Shown: positions 17,568 to 26,820, counted from the stretch's first letter. The stretch is 64,000 nucleotides of DNA from Galbibacter sp048266365 (GCF_048266365.1 NZ_JBLWZP010000005.1:186001-250000); one strand, 5' to 3'. Numbers and translations: made by a program. The notes: generated by a model from the letters alone, not told the origin.

Positions 17568-17762
17568 TCAGAACATCAATACTTTTTTAGCGACCAGAAA
17601 TAGATTTTTGATTAAAGTCAATGTCCCTTTTAAACTGCTAAAGGTCGATTGGCTCTCTTGGTTGGAATCGTAGGTTAAGGTATAATCTTCCATTTCATAA
17701 ATAGTTATGGTTAGTAATTCAATTGGGATTCTAAATGTAGAACACAAATATTTGAAAATCAC
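17568..17762 (-). CDS. doubtful short reading frame
   Basis: This frame would encode 64 residues, or 41 if it begins at the internal Met of MEDYTLTYDSNQ. No family is recognised. The C-terminal end is hydrophobic (TLTLIKNLFLVAKKVL). The one supporting point is the terminator-like hairpin about 65 bp beyond its stop. It may well be noncoding. Confidence 0.2.
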   Translation of the reverse strand: MIFKYLCSTFRIPIELLTITIYEMEDYTLTYDSNQESQSTFSSLKGTLTLIKNLFLVAKKVLMF

Positions 17763-17883
17763 CTTTTTGTTGTGAATCTACCTAATAATGTTGTGAAGGG
17801 GTCAAAATGTGATAAAAATCGGAAGATTAATCTATGTGTTGAGGTGATTATTCGATGATTTGTATCATTTACAGGGTGTAAAG

Positions 17884-18543
17884 CTAATTAAGCACCATTT
17901 CGGGAACTTCACCCGGGATAATAAGTGCACCATCAGTGGCCGCCTGAATTTCTTCCACTGAAACTCCAGGTGCGCGTTCTAAAAGTAAAAAGCCCTCATC
18001 GGTAACCTCAATAACAGCAAGATTGGACACAATTTTTTTAACGCATCCAACTCCAGTTAATGGCAGACTACAAGATTTGAGCAATTTAGATTCACCTTCT
18101 CTATTGGTATGCATCATCGCAACAATGATGTTTTCAGCGGATGACACCAAATCCATCGCTCCTCCCATACCTTTGACCATCTTTCCTGGAATTTTCCAGT
18201 TGGCAATATCTCCATTTTGAGCCACTTCCATTGCTCCTAATATGGTCAAGTCCACATGTTGTCCTCTGATCATGCCAAAACTAAGTGAGGAGCCAAAGAA
18301 GGAAGCACCAGGCAAAGTTGTAATGGTTTGCTTGCCGGCATTGATCAGATCCGGGTTCTCTTCTCCTTCCCATGGAAAAGGCCCCATACCTAACACACCG
18401 TTTTCACTTTGGAATTCAACGGCGATATCATCACGCACAAAATTGGCCACCAAGGTGGGTATTCCTATGCCTAGGTTGACATAAAAACCGTCTTTGACCT
18501 CCTTGGCGATACGTTGTGCGATTTGCTCTTTACTCAATGCCAT
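17884..18543 (-). CDS. 3-oxoacid CoA-transferase subunit B
   Basis: This is the beta subunit of a family-I CoA transferase, which moves CoA between succinyl-CoA and acetoacetate or a related pair. The 219-residue protein has the active-site glutamate motif SENGVLGMGPFP (SENG) and a glycine-rich NLGIGIPTLV segment. It follows the A subunit by 27 bp, so the two form one operon. Succinyl-CoA:3-ketoacid transferase is the likeliest activity; acetate CoA-transferase (AtoDA) is an alternative. Confidence 0.92.
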   Translation of the reverse strand: MALSKEQIAQRIAKEVKDGFYVNLGIGIPTLVANFVRDDIAVEFQSENGVLGMGPFPWEGEENPDLINAGKQTITTLPGASFFGSSLSFGMIRGQHVDLTILGAMEVAQNGDIANWKIPGKMVKGMGGAMDLVSSAENIIVAMMHTNREGESKLLKSCSLPLTGVGCVKKIVSNLAVIEVTDEGFLLLERAPGVSVEEIQAATDGALIIPGEVPEMVLN

Positions 18544-18570
18544 GATATTACTATATTAATTTCTTAATTA

Positions 18571-19272
18571 TTATTGGCGTTTTCTTACAGTGCGCTGCTC
18601 GATTCGTTTTTCATATGTTTCTCCCTGAAAGATGCGTTGTACAAAAATTCCAGGAATGTGAATCTGATTCGGATCCAAGCTCCCTGCGGGAACAAGTTCT
18701 TCAACCTCCACCACAGTAATGGTGGCGGCCCCACACATTGCAGGATTAAAATTTCTTGCGGTTCCATTGAATACCAGATTACCCGCGTGGTCCCCTTTCC
18801 ATGCCTTTATAAAAGCAAAATCCGCTTTAAAGGCTTCTTCGAGCACGTAATTTTTACCGTTAAAGTTTCTGATTTCTTTTCCTTGAGCTACCTCTGTACC
18901 ATAACCCGCTGGGGTAAAAAAAGCCGGGATACCCACTTGAGCTGAACGGCATCGTTCCGCTAGGGTTCCTTGAGGCACCAATTCTACTTCCATTTCTCCG
19001 GTAAGCATTTGGCGCTCAAACTCAGCGTTCTCACCTACGTAGGAAGCGATCATTTTACGAATTTGACGCTTTTGAAGTAACAACCCTAGACCAAAGTCAT
19101 CCACTCCTGCATTATTTGAAATGCAGCAAAGGTCCTTCACTCCCATTGTCACCAATTCCTTGATAATATTCTCAGGAATACCACACAATCCGAAACCTCC
19201 AAACATCATAGTCATTCCATCCTGAACACCTTCAAGAGCTTCCTGTATTGAATTTACACGCTTATTAATCAT
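18571..19272 (-). CDS. 3-oxoacid CoA-transferase subunit A
   Basis: The alpha subunit pairs with subunit B downstream. The 233-residue protein has the family-I N-terminal motif MMFGGFGLCGIPENII near residue 21 and the SNNAGVDDFGLGLL segment after it. ScoA and AtoD are homologous, so substrate preference is inferred only. With subunit B it would let the cell use acetoacetate or balance CoA esters of the TCA cycle. Confidence 0.92.
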   Translation of the reverse strand: MINKRVNSIQEALEGVQDGMTMMFGGFGLCGIPENIIKELVTMGVKDLCCISNNAGVDDFGLGLLLQKRQIRKMIASYVGENAEFERQMLTGEMEVELVPQGTLAERCRSAQVGIPAFFTPAGYGTEVAQGKEIRNFNGKNYVLEEAFKADFAFIKAWKGDHAGNLVFNGTARNFNPAMCGAATITVVEVEELVPAGSLDPNQIHIPGIFVQRIFQGETYEKRIEQRTVRKRQ

Positions 19273-19390
19273 TTTTCAATAATTTAATTGAAAATTACGA
19301 ATAATTCAACAGATTTGAAACCTCCGCCTTAAAAATTGAAGAATATTTTATTTGATAAAAAAAGGGTTTCCTAATTTGGGTATTCGAAGT

Positions 19391-19930
19391 CTAAATCTCG
19401 CTAGAGAGAATCACTGCACTTCCCTCCTGCTCCATCTGTTGTATAGCACGATCTGCATCGCCTTGTTGAAGATTTACAGCCCTGATCGCATCCTTGATAA
19501 CAAAGGTGTTAAAGCCTTCTTTTACGGCATCTAATGCTGTGGATAGCACGCAATAATCTGTTGCTATACCACACACATAAACGGTATCAATTCCTTTAGA
19601 TTTAAGGTATTGGGTAAGATTTAAATTGGTAGCCTCGAATGCAGAATAACCATCGTCAACATTGGCGGTACCTTTTTCTACCACTTGATCTATGATATCC
19701 GTATTTAAGTCGGTATGAAATTCTGCTCCATGCGTACCTTGAACACAATGTCTAGGCCATTTATCAAAATGGACAGTTTCCTCAGGATGCCAATCTTTGG
19801 ACGCCACTACAAGATCAAATTTATGGGCAATTTTATTGATAACAGGAGCAACTTCTTCACCTCCTTGGGTGGCTAGTGCTCCTCCTGTACAAAAATCGTT
19901 TTGAACGTCTACGATCAACAAAGCTTTCAT
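19391..19930 (-). CDS. pncA: nicotinamidase PncA
   Basis: PncA hydrolyses nicotinamide to nicotinate and ammonia in NAD salvage. The 179-residue isochorismatase-fold protein has the catalytic Asp in LLIVDVQNDF (Asp8). The metal-site histidines are in DWHPEETVHFDKWPRHC (quoted in part), and the nucleophile Cys is in VCGIATDYCV. The catalytic lysine lies in the middle section (VVEKGT). Length and motif order match PncA rather than other isochorismatase-like hydrolases. Confidence 0.93.
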   Translation of the reverse strand: MKALLIVDVQNDFCTGGALATQGGEEVAPVINKIAHKFDLVVASKDWHPEETVHFDKWPRHCVQGTHGAEFHTDLNTDIIDQVVEKGTANVDDGYSAFEATNLNLTQYLKSKGIDTVYVCGIATDYCVLSTALDAVKEGFNTFVIKDAIRAVNLQQGDADRAIQQMEQEGSAVILSSEI

Positions 19931-19989
19931 AACAATTCTATTTTTTGATATGACAACCTTTACAGAACAAGCGCATCGATGTAAAGGTC

Positions 19990-22335
19990 TTAAAAATCTA
20001 TATCTAAGTTTTCATTATAATCTACCTGAATAGAGTCTTGTTCAGCTTCAGCAGGCTGATTACAATCTACTCGTATGGTCATCTCCTCTGGTTCTTCAAA
20101 GGCATCTTTAGAAATGGCCAAATCCTCATCTGCATAACACTTCTTCATGTACGATCCCCAGATAGGCAATGCCATACTCGCACCTTGACCGTAACGAATG
20201 GTTGCAAAGTGGATGGATCTATCCTCACCACCTACCCAAACTCCGGTAACAAGATTGGGAACCATACCCATAAACCAACCATCACTTTGATTTTGTGTGG
20301 TTCCGGTTTTACCCGCGATCGGATTGGTAAATTCATATGGGTAGTCCGTCATAATTTCCTTGTAAAATTGTTGGTTTTTGGCATAATTACCCCTTAATCG
20401 TGCACCAGATCCATATTGGGTAACCCCCTCCATTAACTTCACTGTTGTATAAGCCACTTCCGGACTTAAAACATCTCTGGTCTCAGGAACAGATTCATAA
20501 AGTACAGTACCATTTTTATCTTCTATACGCGTAACCATAACAGGTTTTACATAAACTCCTTGATTGGCAAAAGTACCAAAGGCACCCACCATTTCATATA
20601 CCGAAAGATCAGGCGTTCCCAAACCGATAGAGGGCACCGCTAATACAGGCGATTCAACACCCATCCGTCTAATCAAATTCACTACTGGTTGTGGGCCAAC
20701 CTTATCCATAAGTCTTGCGGTAATGGTATTTACCGAGTTGGCAAGTGCTTGTTTAAGGGTAATCATTTCACCAGTATACGTTCCATTGGAGTTTTTAGGA
20801 CACCATGGTTCCATGTTTCCGTATTTATGAGCCTCGATACAGGTATAAATATCTGGCAATTGATCACATGGAGAGAGATGCAACTGATCTATGGCAGTAG
20901 CATAGACAAAAGGTTTAAAAGTAGAACCGACTTGTCGACGTCCTTGTTTTACGTGATCGTATTGAAAATGCTTATAATTAATACCCCCAACCCAAGCCTT
21001 CACGTGGCCTGATTGTGGCTCCATAGACATCATTCCAGTCTGTAGAAAGTATTTGTAATAACGCAAGGAATCCAAAGGTGACATAACGGTATCTATTTCA
21101 CCTTTCCAACTAAAAATTCTCATAGGCCGTTCTTCTTTGAATGAAGCTATAATCTGCTCAGAAGATTTGCCTAAATCATCTCTCATATGCCTCCAACGCT
21201 CCGATCTACGCATAGAGTTATCAATAACCTTTTCTATCTCTTCCGGGGTTAAATCGTGAAATGGAGCAGTCTTATTTCGCTCCTTTGTATTTTGAACAAA
21301 ATACTCAGCCTGAAGATTTGTCATATGCGAAGTCACAGCTTCTTCAGCATACTTTTGCATACGGGAATCTATGGTGGTAAAAATCTTAAGACCATCTAAG
21401 TAAATATTGTACTTCTCTCCATCGGGACGGAAATTCTTTGGATCACTGGTCCAGGTACGTAACCAATCTCTTAAATACTCTCTAAAATAAGTAGCTATTC
21501 CTTCGCGATGACTCTCAGGGTGATAATCAATTTCTAATGGAGCCTCCTTTAAGGTATCCAATTGCACTTCACTAATAAACTTATTCTTATACATCTGTTC
21601 GAAAACCACATTTCTTCTGTTGGTTACTCCAACCGGGTTTCGCAGAGGATTGTACAGTGAAGAGTTTTTAAACATTCCAACCAACATTGCAGACTCATCC
21701 AACTCCAATTTACTAGGCTCCTTACCAAAATAAATTCTAGCAGCAGAACGAATTCCATCGGCTTGGTTTCCAAAATCATAGATATTAAAATACATTGCAA
21801 TGATTTCTTCTTTGGTGTATTGATCTTCTAATCGAACAGCAATAATCCATTCCTTTACTTTTTGAATAATCCGCTCAACAATATTCGAAGATACTTTATC
21901 AGTAAAAAGTAGTTTTGCTAACTGTTGAGTAATCGTACTAGCTCCACCTCTGGCTCCTAAAAAGACTACTGCTCTAAGGGTCCCTCGGGCATCTATACCA
22001 GAATGGTCATAATAACGTTCGTCCTCCGTAGCAATAAGTGCATTCACCAGGTGATCAGGCAACTCATCAAAATCTACCGGGGTTCTGTTATCCTCAAAGT
22101 AATATTTTCCTAGGGTTTTTCCATCAGATGAAATGACCTCTGAAGCCAAATTTGTATCTGGATTCTCTAAAACTTCAAAGGTAGGCAGCTTACCAAACAC
22201 CCCCCATGAGGCCAATAGAAATATCAAAGCTAATAATAGCAATCCGGCACCAATAAGTCCCCAAAACCACAATATATACTTTTTAAAGCTCCCTTGTTCT
22301 TTTACAGTTTTCTTCTTTGACACCTTTTTAGCCAT
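19990..22335 (-). CDS. class A penicillin-binding protein (PBP1A-type)
   Basis: This bifunctional peptidoglycan synthase has a short cytoplasmic N-terminus, one membrane helix (about residues 19-45) and then a GT51 glycosyltransferase domain. The catalytic Glu motif EDERYYDHSGID begins near residue 104. The transpeptidase domain carries the SxxK motif STFKPF, an SVN triad and the KTGTTQN motif. The 781-residue length is typical. It overlaps no neighbour, follows gldH by two bases, and is probably cotranscribed with ricT-gldH. Confidence 0.95.
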   Translation of the reverse strand: MAKKVSKKKTVKEQGSFKKYILWFWGLIGAGLLLLALIFLLASWGVFGKLPTFEVLENPDTNLASEVISSDGKTLGKYYFEDNRTPVDFDELPDHLVNALIATEDERYYDHSGIDARGTLRAVVFLGARGGASTITQQLAKLLFTDKVSSNIVERIIQKVKEWIIAVRLEDQYTKEEIIAMYFNIYDFGNQADGIRSAARIYFGKEPSKLELDESAMLVGMFKNSSLYNPLRNPVGVTNRRNVVFEQMYKNKFISEVQLDTLKEAPLEIDYHPESHREGIATYFREYLRDWLRTWTSDPKNFRPDGEKYNIYLDGLKIFTTIDSRMQKYAEEAVTSHMTNLQAEYFVQNTKERNKTAPFHDLTPEEIEKVIDNSMRRSERWRHMRDDLGKSSEQIIASFKEERPMRIFSWKGEIDTVMSPLDSLRYYKYFLQTGMMSMEPQSGHVKAWVGGINYKHFQYDHVKQGRRQVGSTFKPFVYATAIDQLHLSPCDQLPDIYTCIEAHKYGNMEPWCPKNSNGTYTGEMITLKQALANSVNTITARLMDKVGPQPVVNLIRRMGVESPVLAVPSIGLGTPDLSVYEMVGAFGTFANQGVYVKPVMVTRIEDKNGTVLYESVPETRDVLSPEVAYTTVKLMEGVTQYGSGARLRGNYAKNQQFYKEIMTDYPYEFTNPIAGKTGTTQNQSDGWFMGMVPNLVTGVWVGGEDRSIHFATIRYGQGASMALPIWGSYMKKCYADEDLAISKDAFEEPEEMTIRVDCNQPAEAEQDSIQVDYNENLDIDF

Positions 22336-22337
22336 CT

Positions 22338-22826
22338 CTATTTTGCTGATTTTTCTATACGTATACCTACGTCAGTTATACCCTCTAAGGTTGTTACGCC
22401 TTCAACATTTCCATTTTTTCTCATGGCATGTTGTATGGCAATTTCATAATTACCAAGCTCTGGGAAGACAAAGTCTTCCTTATAAAAAAGTTTACTTTCT
22501 TTTACCGATGAAAATCCTTGACCTAACCATTCTCCATTAGCCTTTGCTATTTCGTATTCCAAGGTATCCGCCACCACCTTTCCATTAGGAAAATTGAGGT
22601 TAACGATCAAAAACAGGTTACTAAACGGATAGTCCTCATTATTGCGAAGATTGATATACATGTCATAGGTCTGCGTGGAATCTGGGGCCGGAAAATCAAA
22701 AAGCACTGCTTCCTCCTTATCCCATCCATCGGATAATTCCTTATAATCCCCATAAGCCATATTGGCATTGTTACACGATGCCAAAAATATAATTATCAAC
22801 CACAGGGCGGCAAACCTATTTCGCAT
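22338..22826 (-). CDS. gldH: gliding motility lipoprotein GldH
   Basis: GldH is a lipoprotein required for gliding and type IX secretion in Flavobacteriaceae. Translation is placed at the Met of MRNRFAALWLIIIFLASC, which gives a clean lipoprotein signal with lipidated Cys18 and a mature protein of about 145 residues. The longer open frame upstream is a shadow of ricT's low-complexity end. The start lies 11 bp inside the ricT gene, suggesting translational coupling. Identity rests on the size, the lipobox, the beta-rich body and the neighbours (ricT, PBP1A), a conserved arrangement. Confidence 0.85.
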   Translation of the reverse strand: MRNRFAALWLIIIFLASCNNANMAYGDYKELSDGWDKEEAVLFDFPAPDSTQTYDMYINLRNNEDYPFSNLFLIVNLNFPNGKVVADTLEYEIAKANGEWLGQGFSSVKESKLFYKEDFVFPELGNYEIAIQHAMRKNGNVEGVTTLEGITDVGIRIEKSAK

Positions 22827-24093
22827 TCTTTGGTCTTTTGGATTTCTTATTTGGCTGACTAGATTTAGTATTAGTGGGCTGAGCGGTTCTACTGTTTGCC
22901 TGCTTCGCCTTACCATTTGTCTGGCTGTCTTTGCCACTTGCCTGACTCGTTTTATTATTTGACGGACGTTTCTTGCTTTGATTTCTTCGTTTCTTCCCTT
23001 TAGGTCTATCAAAACGCGTTAGACTATCTTGACCTACAACGTTCTCAAAAGAAGTTTTAGTATCCTCACTCAAGTCAACTGCATAATCTTCCAAACTAGA
23101 TACAGTCTGTTTATTCTTATGTAAATCAATGATTTCTTTTACTTGATCTGTGGTCAACACGTACCAATTTGCCCATTCTCCTTCATAGGCATACCACATC
23201 ATCTCTTTAAAAATATCAACTTTCTGACAAACAGCTTCCCCTTTCTGGGTTTTCAACCTAATTTCCTGGCTTGGAAATCCTTTTAACGCATCTAGATAGG
23301 CATCCAATTCATAATTCAAACAGCATTTAAGTTTACCACACTGACCTGCAAGTTTTTGAGGGTTTAATGATAATTGCTGATAACGCGCAGAGGCCGTATT
23401 TACGGACCTAAAGTCCGTCAACCAAGTTGAACAACACAGTTCTCTTCCGCAGGATCCTATCCCACCTAAACGAGCTGCCTCCTGTCGATAACCAATCTGG
23501 CGCATTTCAATACGAGTTCCAAAAGCTCTAGCCATATCCTTGATTAGCTGACGAAAGTCTACTCGATCTTCAGCGGTATAATAGAAGGTCGCCTTGGATC
23601 CATCTCCTTGAAATTCAACGTCAGAAATTTTCATCGCCAGTTGTAACCTGATGGCCAACTCACGTGAACGCTTTTGTACTTCAGCCTCTCTATCTCTCGC
23701 AGCCTGCCATACATCGACATCTTTTTGTGAAGCTTTTCTATATATTTTAGGCAGGGCTTCATCCTTGAAGTCTACCTTTTTCTTTTTCATCTGAACCCTA
23801 ACCAATTCACCAACTAAGGTTACAATCCCAACATCATGACCTGATTGTGCCTCTGTAGCCACAATATCTCCAATGGAAAGTGTTATCGTACTAGGTATTC
23901 TAAAAAATTCTTTTCTACTGTTTTTGAATCGTACCTCAGCACAGTCAAAAGCTTCTTGACCATTGGGTAATGACATATTTGAAAGCCAATCAAAAACGGT
24001 AAGTTTATTACAACCATCTGTTCCGCAAGTACCGTTATTTTTACACCCACGTGGTTGCTCCCCCTTACCGGTTGAACAACTGCTACATCCCAT
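22816..24093 (-). CDS. ricT: PSP1-domain regulatory iron-sulfur protein, RicT/YaaT homologue
   Basis: This 425-residue protein has a Cys-rich N-terminus (MGCSSCSTGKGEQPRGC with further CGTDGC). A PSP1 domain follows (about residues 60-300) containing CGRELCCSTWL and GQCGKLKCCLNYE, motifs of YaaT/RicT. In Bacillus, RicT with RicA and RicF regulates RNase Y-dependent RNA processing. In Bacteroidota its role is not established. The last 60 residues are a low-complexity tail rich in Lys, Asn, Gln and Ser. It is the first gene of the ricT-gldH-PBP1A unit. Confidence 0.88.
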   Translation of the reverse strand: MGCSSCSTGKGEQPRGCKNNGTCGTDGCNKLTVFDWLSNMSLPNGQEAFDCAEVRFKNSRKEFFRIPSTITLSIGDIVATEAQSGHDVGIVTLVGELVRVQMKKKKVDFKDEALPKIYRKASQKDVDVWQAARDREAEVQKRSRELAIRLQLAMKISDVEFQGDGSKATFYYTAEDRVDFRQLIKDMARAFGTRIEMRQIGYRQEAARLGGIGSCGRELCCSTWLTDFRSVNTASARYQQLSLNPQKLAGQCGKLKCCLNYELDAYLDALKGFPSQEIRLKTQKGEAVCQKVDIFKEMMWYAYEGEWANWYVLTTDQVKEIIDLHKNKQTVSSLEDYAVDLSEDTKTSFENVVGQDSLTRFDRPKGKKRRNQSKKRPSNNKTSQASGKDSQTNGKAKQANSRTAQPTNTKSSQPNKKSKRPKNAK

Positions 24094-24281
24094 AATTTTA
24101 TATATATTGATCCGACAATTATCCAGTGGATAAATTTCGGATTTAGGTTCATAAATTCATTTTCCTATTCGTAAAGATACTATTTTCAAATTAGTTAAAC
24201 TGACCTGACTTAAAACTTAGTGCTTCTCCAAGTAAAATACTCCGTTGAACCCCTGTATTCACGACAATATAGTCAATGGTT

Positions 24282-25310
24282 CTATTTGTATTTTAACACT
24301 TCCGATCGCCCTTTTTTAAAAATCATATTACTTTTAATTTGCCCTCTTCGAAGTGCTTTTTGCTCCTCATATGGTAATGCTGCAATTTCCGCACATTCTT
24401 TAGAACAACAATTACTTAATTTCTCCGCACATTCTGGGCATTGAATAAAAAGTAAGTGGCAAGCTTCATTCGCACAATTCACATGAGTATCACACGGTTT
24501 ACCACACTGGTGACAATTAGCGATTACATCCTCAGAAATACGCTCTGCTCTACGCTGATCAAAAACAAAGTTCTTTCCAATAAATTTATTTTCAAGATCT
24601 TTCTCTTGAACCTGTCGTACATAGTTGATTATCCCTCCTTCGAGTTGATATACATTCTTAAAACCTTTGTGCTTGTAATATGCACTAGCCTTTTCACATC
24701 GAATCCCCCCAGTACAATACATCACAAGGTTTTTATCTTCTTTATGCATTTTCAAATCCTCCTCTATAATAGACAGGGAATCTCTAAAGGTGTCAACGTC
24801 CGGAGTTACGGCATTCTTAAAATACCCGATTTCACTTTCGTAGTGATTTCGCATGTCAACAAGTACTGTATTTGGATCTTCTATCAGTGAATTAAAACGC
24901 TCTGCATCCACGTGAACACCTTTATTGGTAACATCAAAAGTGTTGTCATTTAATCCATCTGCTAAAATCTTTTCACGAACCTTTACTTTAAGTTTTAGGA
25001 AGGAGAAATTGTCTTGCTCAATTGCGATATTCAATCGAACATCTTCCAAAAAACTAATAGAATCCAAATGATCCTTAAATTCCTGAAAATGATCAGCAGG
25101 GACTGATAGTTGAGCATTAATCCCTTCATGAGCTACATAAATACGGCCAAGAACATCCAATTCATTCCAAGCTATAAAGAGATGGTTTCTGAAAATTTCT
25201 GGGTTTCCGATTTTTGCGTATGAGTAGAAAGAGATTGTAAGGCGCTCCTTTCCAGCTTGCTCTATAAGAGTTGCTCTTTCCTCCGCGCTAAGGTTATTGT
25301 ACAGTTGCAT
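24282..25310 (-). CDS. trhO: tRNA uridine(34) hydroxylase TrhO (rhodanese-domain protein)
   Basis: TrhO hydroxylates uridine 34 of tRNAs in an O2-dependent reaction, the first step to 5-methoxyuridine-type modifications. The 342-residue protein has an acylphosphatase-like N-terminal domain (1-115). A rhodanese domain follows (about 130-235) with the active-loop cysteine in MYCTGGIRC (Cys199, and Cys205 nearby). The C-terminal Cys-rich part (CHQCGKPCDTHVNC, then QCPECAEKLSNCC) looks zinc-binding. The gene is divergent from recA. Confidence 0.92.
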   Translation of the reverse strand: MQLYNNLSAEERATLIEQAGKERLTISFYSYAKIGNPEIFRNHLFIAWNELDVLGRIYVAHEGINAQLSVPADHFQEFKDHLDSISFLEDVRLNIAIEQDNFSFLKLKVKVREKILADGLNDNTFDVTNKGVHVDAERFNSLIEDPNTVLVDMRNHYESEIGYFKNAVTPDVDTFRDSLSIIEEDLKMHKEDKNLVMYCTGGIRCEKASAYYKHKGFKNVYQLEGGIINYVRQVQEKDLENKFIGKNFVFDQRRAERISEDVIANCHQCGKPCDTHVNCANEACHLLFIQCPECAEKLSNCCSKECAEIAALPYEEQKALRRGQIKSNMIFKKGRSEVLKYK

Positions 25311-25348
25311 GCTATACTAATATTTTTAGGTTAAAGAAATATTTTTTG

Positions 25349-25356
25349 CAAAAGTA
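25349..25356 (-). promoter_or_regulatory. predicted -7 element (TACTTTTG) of trhO
   Basis: This is a minus-strand match to TAnnTTTG, about 38 bp upstream of the trhO start codon. Confidence 0.45.
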
Positions 25357-25400
25357 CAAATTTTAAAATAATCTGTGATTGAAGATTCCGTTCGATTTAA

Positions 25401-25440
25401 ACGCAAAAAGAGCCTCAGTATTTACCGAAACTCTTTTCGT
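25401..25440 (-). terminator. terminator-like hairpin upstream of recA
   Basis: An outer stem of AAAAGAG with CTCTTTT encloses a paired TCAGTA/TACCGA-type inner stem. On the minus strand it ends in a run of five T. Its location between divergent promoters is odd: it would end a minus-strand transcript that starts near recA, or a plus-strand transcript that starts near trhO. Confidence 0.5.
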
Positions 25441-25543
25441 TGTTGAATCCATCACAAAAATGTCATCATTGCAGGATTAGCGAGAAGGATTCAACAACCT
25501 TTGAGCTTGCCATTGCGAGGTGTTGCAAAATGTAATAAGCGTT

Positions 25544-25586
25544 TTTTGACAAAGGCACTTGGCTCTGCCTTAAAGAATTGTCAAAA
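25544..25586. repeat. nested inverted repeat upstream of recA
   Basis: TTTTGACAA and TTGTCAAAA form a perfect 9-bp outer stem. Inside it GGCA and TGCC form a second 4-bp stem. This could fold as an RNA in either strand, or serve as a large operator-like site. Nothing similar is known to me by name. Confidence 0.45.
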
Positions 25587-25701
25587 CAACCTTCCTTTAA
25601 AGAAAAGATACAAATTGTTAATAAAGGTTGCGCAGTTGCGTTGTATGCTGTAAAAAGAAATAGTATTTTAGCAGCTATCAAATTTTAAGCTTTAAGAGAA
25701 A

Positions 25702-26709
25702 ATGAGTTCGGAAAAAGATGCAAAATTAAAAGCACTCAAACTTACCCTTGACAAGTTAGACAAGACTTACGGAAAGGGTGCGGTTATGAAAATGGGTGAC
25801 AGTGTCGTTGAAGATGTTGAGGTAATCCCAACCGGTTCTATCGGTTTGGACATTGCATTAGGCGTAGGAGGTTATCCCCGAGGAAGGGTTATTGAAATAT
25901 ATGGTCCTGAATCTTCCGGTAAAACCACACTTACCCTGCATGCCATGGCTGAGGCACAAAAGGCAGGCGGAATTGCTGCATTTATTGATGCAGAACACGC
26001 CTTCGATCGGTTTTATGCTGAAAAACTAGGTGTAGATATTGACAACCTTATTATTTCACAACCTGATCACGGAGAACAGGCATTAGAAATCGCAGATAAC
26101 TTAATTCGCTCCGGAGCAATCGACATCGTAGTTATTGACTCCGTTGCGGCCTTAACTCCTAAAAGTGAAATTGAAGGGGAAATGGGTGATTCTAAAATGG
26201 GACTCCACGCACGATTAATGTCACAGGCATTACGAAAATTGACAGCCAGTATTAGCAAAACCAAATCAACCGTTATATTTATCAACCAGCTGCGTGAAAA
26301 AATTGGAGTGATGTTTGGAAATCCTGAAACAACAACAGGAGGTAATGCGTTGAAGTTTTACGCCTCTGTTCGTTTGGACATTAGAAGATCCACTCAAATT
26401 AAAGGAAATGATGGTGAGGCCTCAGGAAACAAAACCAGAGTAAAAGTTGTTAAAAACAAAGTAGCCCCACCATTTAAAACTACGGAGTTCGATATAATGT
26501 ACGGAGAAGGAATCTCTCGCGTGGGTGAAATCCTCGATTTGGGAGTTGAATATGAAATCATCAAAAAAAGTGGTTCTTGGTTTAGCTATGGTGACACCAA
26601 GCTAGGACAAGGTCGCGATGCTGTAAAAGTTATACTTCAAGACAACCCGGAACTTTTAGAAGAACTGGAAGTTAAGATTAAAGATGCTATAAAGACAATC
26701 AGTAACTAA
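25702..26709 (+). CDS. recA: recombinase RecA
   Basis: RecA forms filaments on single-stranded DNA, drives strand exchange and activates the SOS response. The 335-residue protein has Walker A GPESSGKTT (residues 68-76), Walker B in VVIDSVAAL, and the loops GEMGDSKMG and NQLREKIGVMFGNPETTTGG (the latter of 20 residues). The C-terminal domain is short and acidic, as usual. A strong intrinsic terminator follows, so the gene appears to be monocistronic. Confidence 0.98.
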   Translation: MSSEKDAKLKALKLTLDKLDKTYGKGAVMKMGDSVVEDVEVIPTGSIGLDIALGVGGYPRGRVIEIYGPESSGKTTLTLHAMAEAQKAGGIAAFIDAEHAFDRFYAEKLGVDIDNLIISQPDHGEQALEIADNLIRSGAIDIVVIDSVAALTPKSEIEGEMGDSKMGLHARLMSQALRKLTASISKTKSTVIFINQLREKIGVMFGNPETTTGGNALKFYASVRLDIRRSTQIKGNDGEASGNKTRVKVVKNKVAPPFKTTEFDIMYGEGISRVGEILDLGVEYEIIKKSGSWFSYGDTKLGQGRDAVKVILQDNPELLEELEVKIKDAIKTISN

Positions 26710-26730
26710 TCAATAACCTAACTGATTTTT

Positions 26731-26762
26731 AAAAATCCCGGAATCTTCTGGGATTTTTTTTT
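26731..26762 (+). terminator. intrinsic terminator after recA
   Basis: AAAAATCCC and GGGATTTTT form a perfect 9-bp stem with a short GGAATCTTCT-like loop. An uninterrupted T-run follows. Confidence 0.9.
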
Positions 26763-26820
26763 ATCCCTACGCAACCCTCATCATCAAAAAGCATCTTAGG
26801 AATATAACTTAATAAAGCAG

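Larger units (their letters stand above)
17348..17883. other. gene-poor stretch with a terminator hairpin
   Basis: This AT-rich interval lies between the unknown membrane protein and the CoA-transferase genes. It holds one terminator-like hairpin (17474-17502) and one doubtful short minus-strand frame. No repeats, RNA gene or mobile-element signature was seen in the remainder. Confidence 0.5.
25311..25701. other. intergenic region between trhO and recA with several inverted repeats
   Basis: This 391-bp gap between divergent genes has the trhO promoter at its left end and presumably the recA promoter at its right end. In between lie a terminator-like hairpin (25401-25440) and a long nested inverted repeat (25544-25586). 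An 8-bp inverted pair, CAACCTTT near 25490 and AAAGGTTG near 25622, flanks the second structure. A minus-strand frame of 71 codons with a TTG start ends just before the hairpin. No SOS box was recognised. Confidence 0.5.

Noticed and set aside
22827..23012. Long N-terminal extension of GldH in the open frame.
   Set aside because: It is the out-of-frame shadow of the ricT tail, and the lipoprotein signal begins at MRNRFAALW.
25458..25655. Plus-strand basic frame of about 65 codons upstream of recA (VIIAGLARRIQQPLSLPLRG...).
   Set aside because: There is no start codon in frame, and the inverted repeats explain part of the composition.
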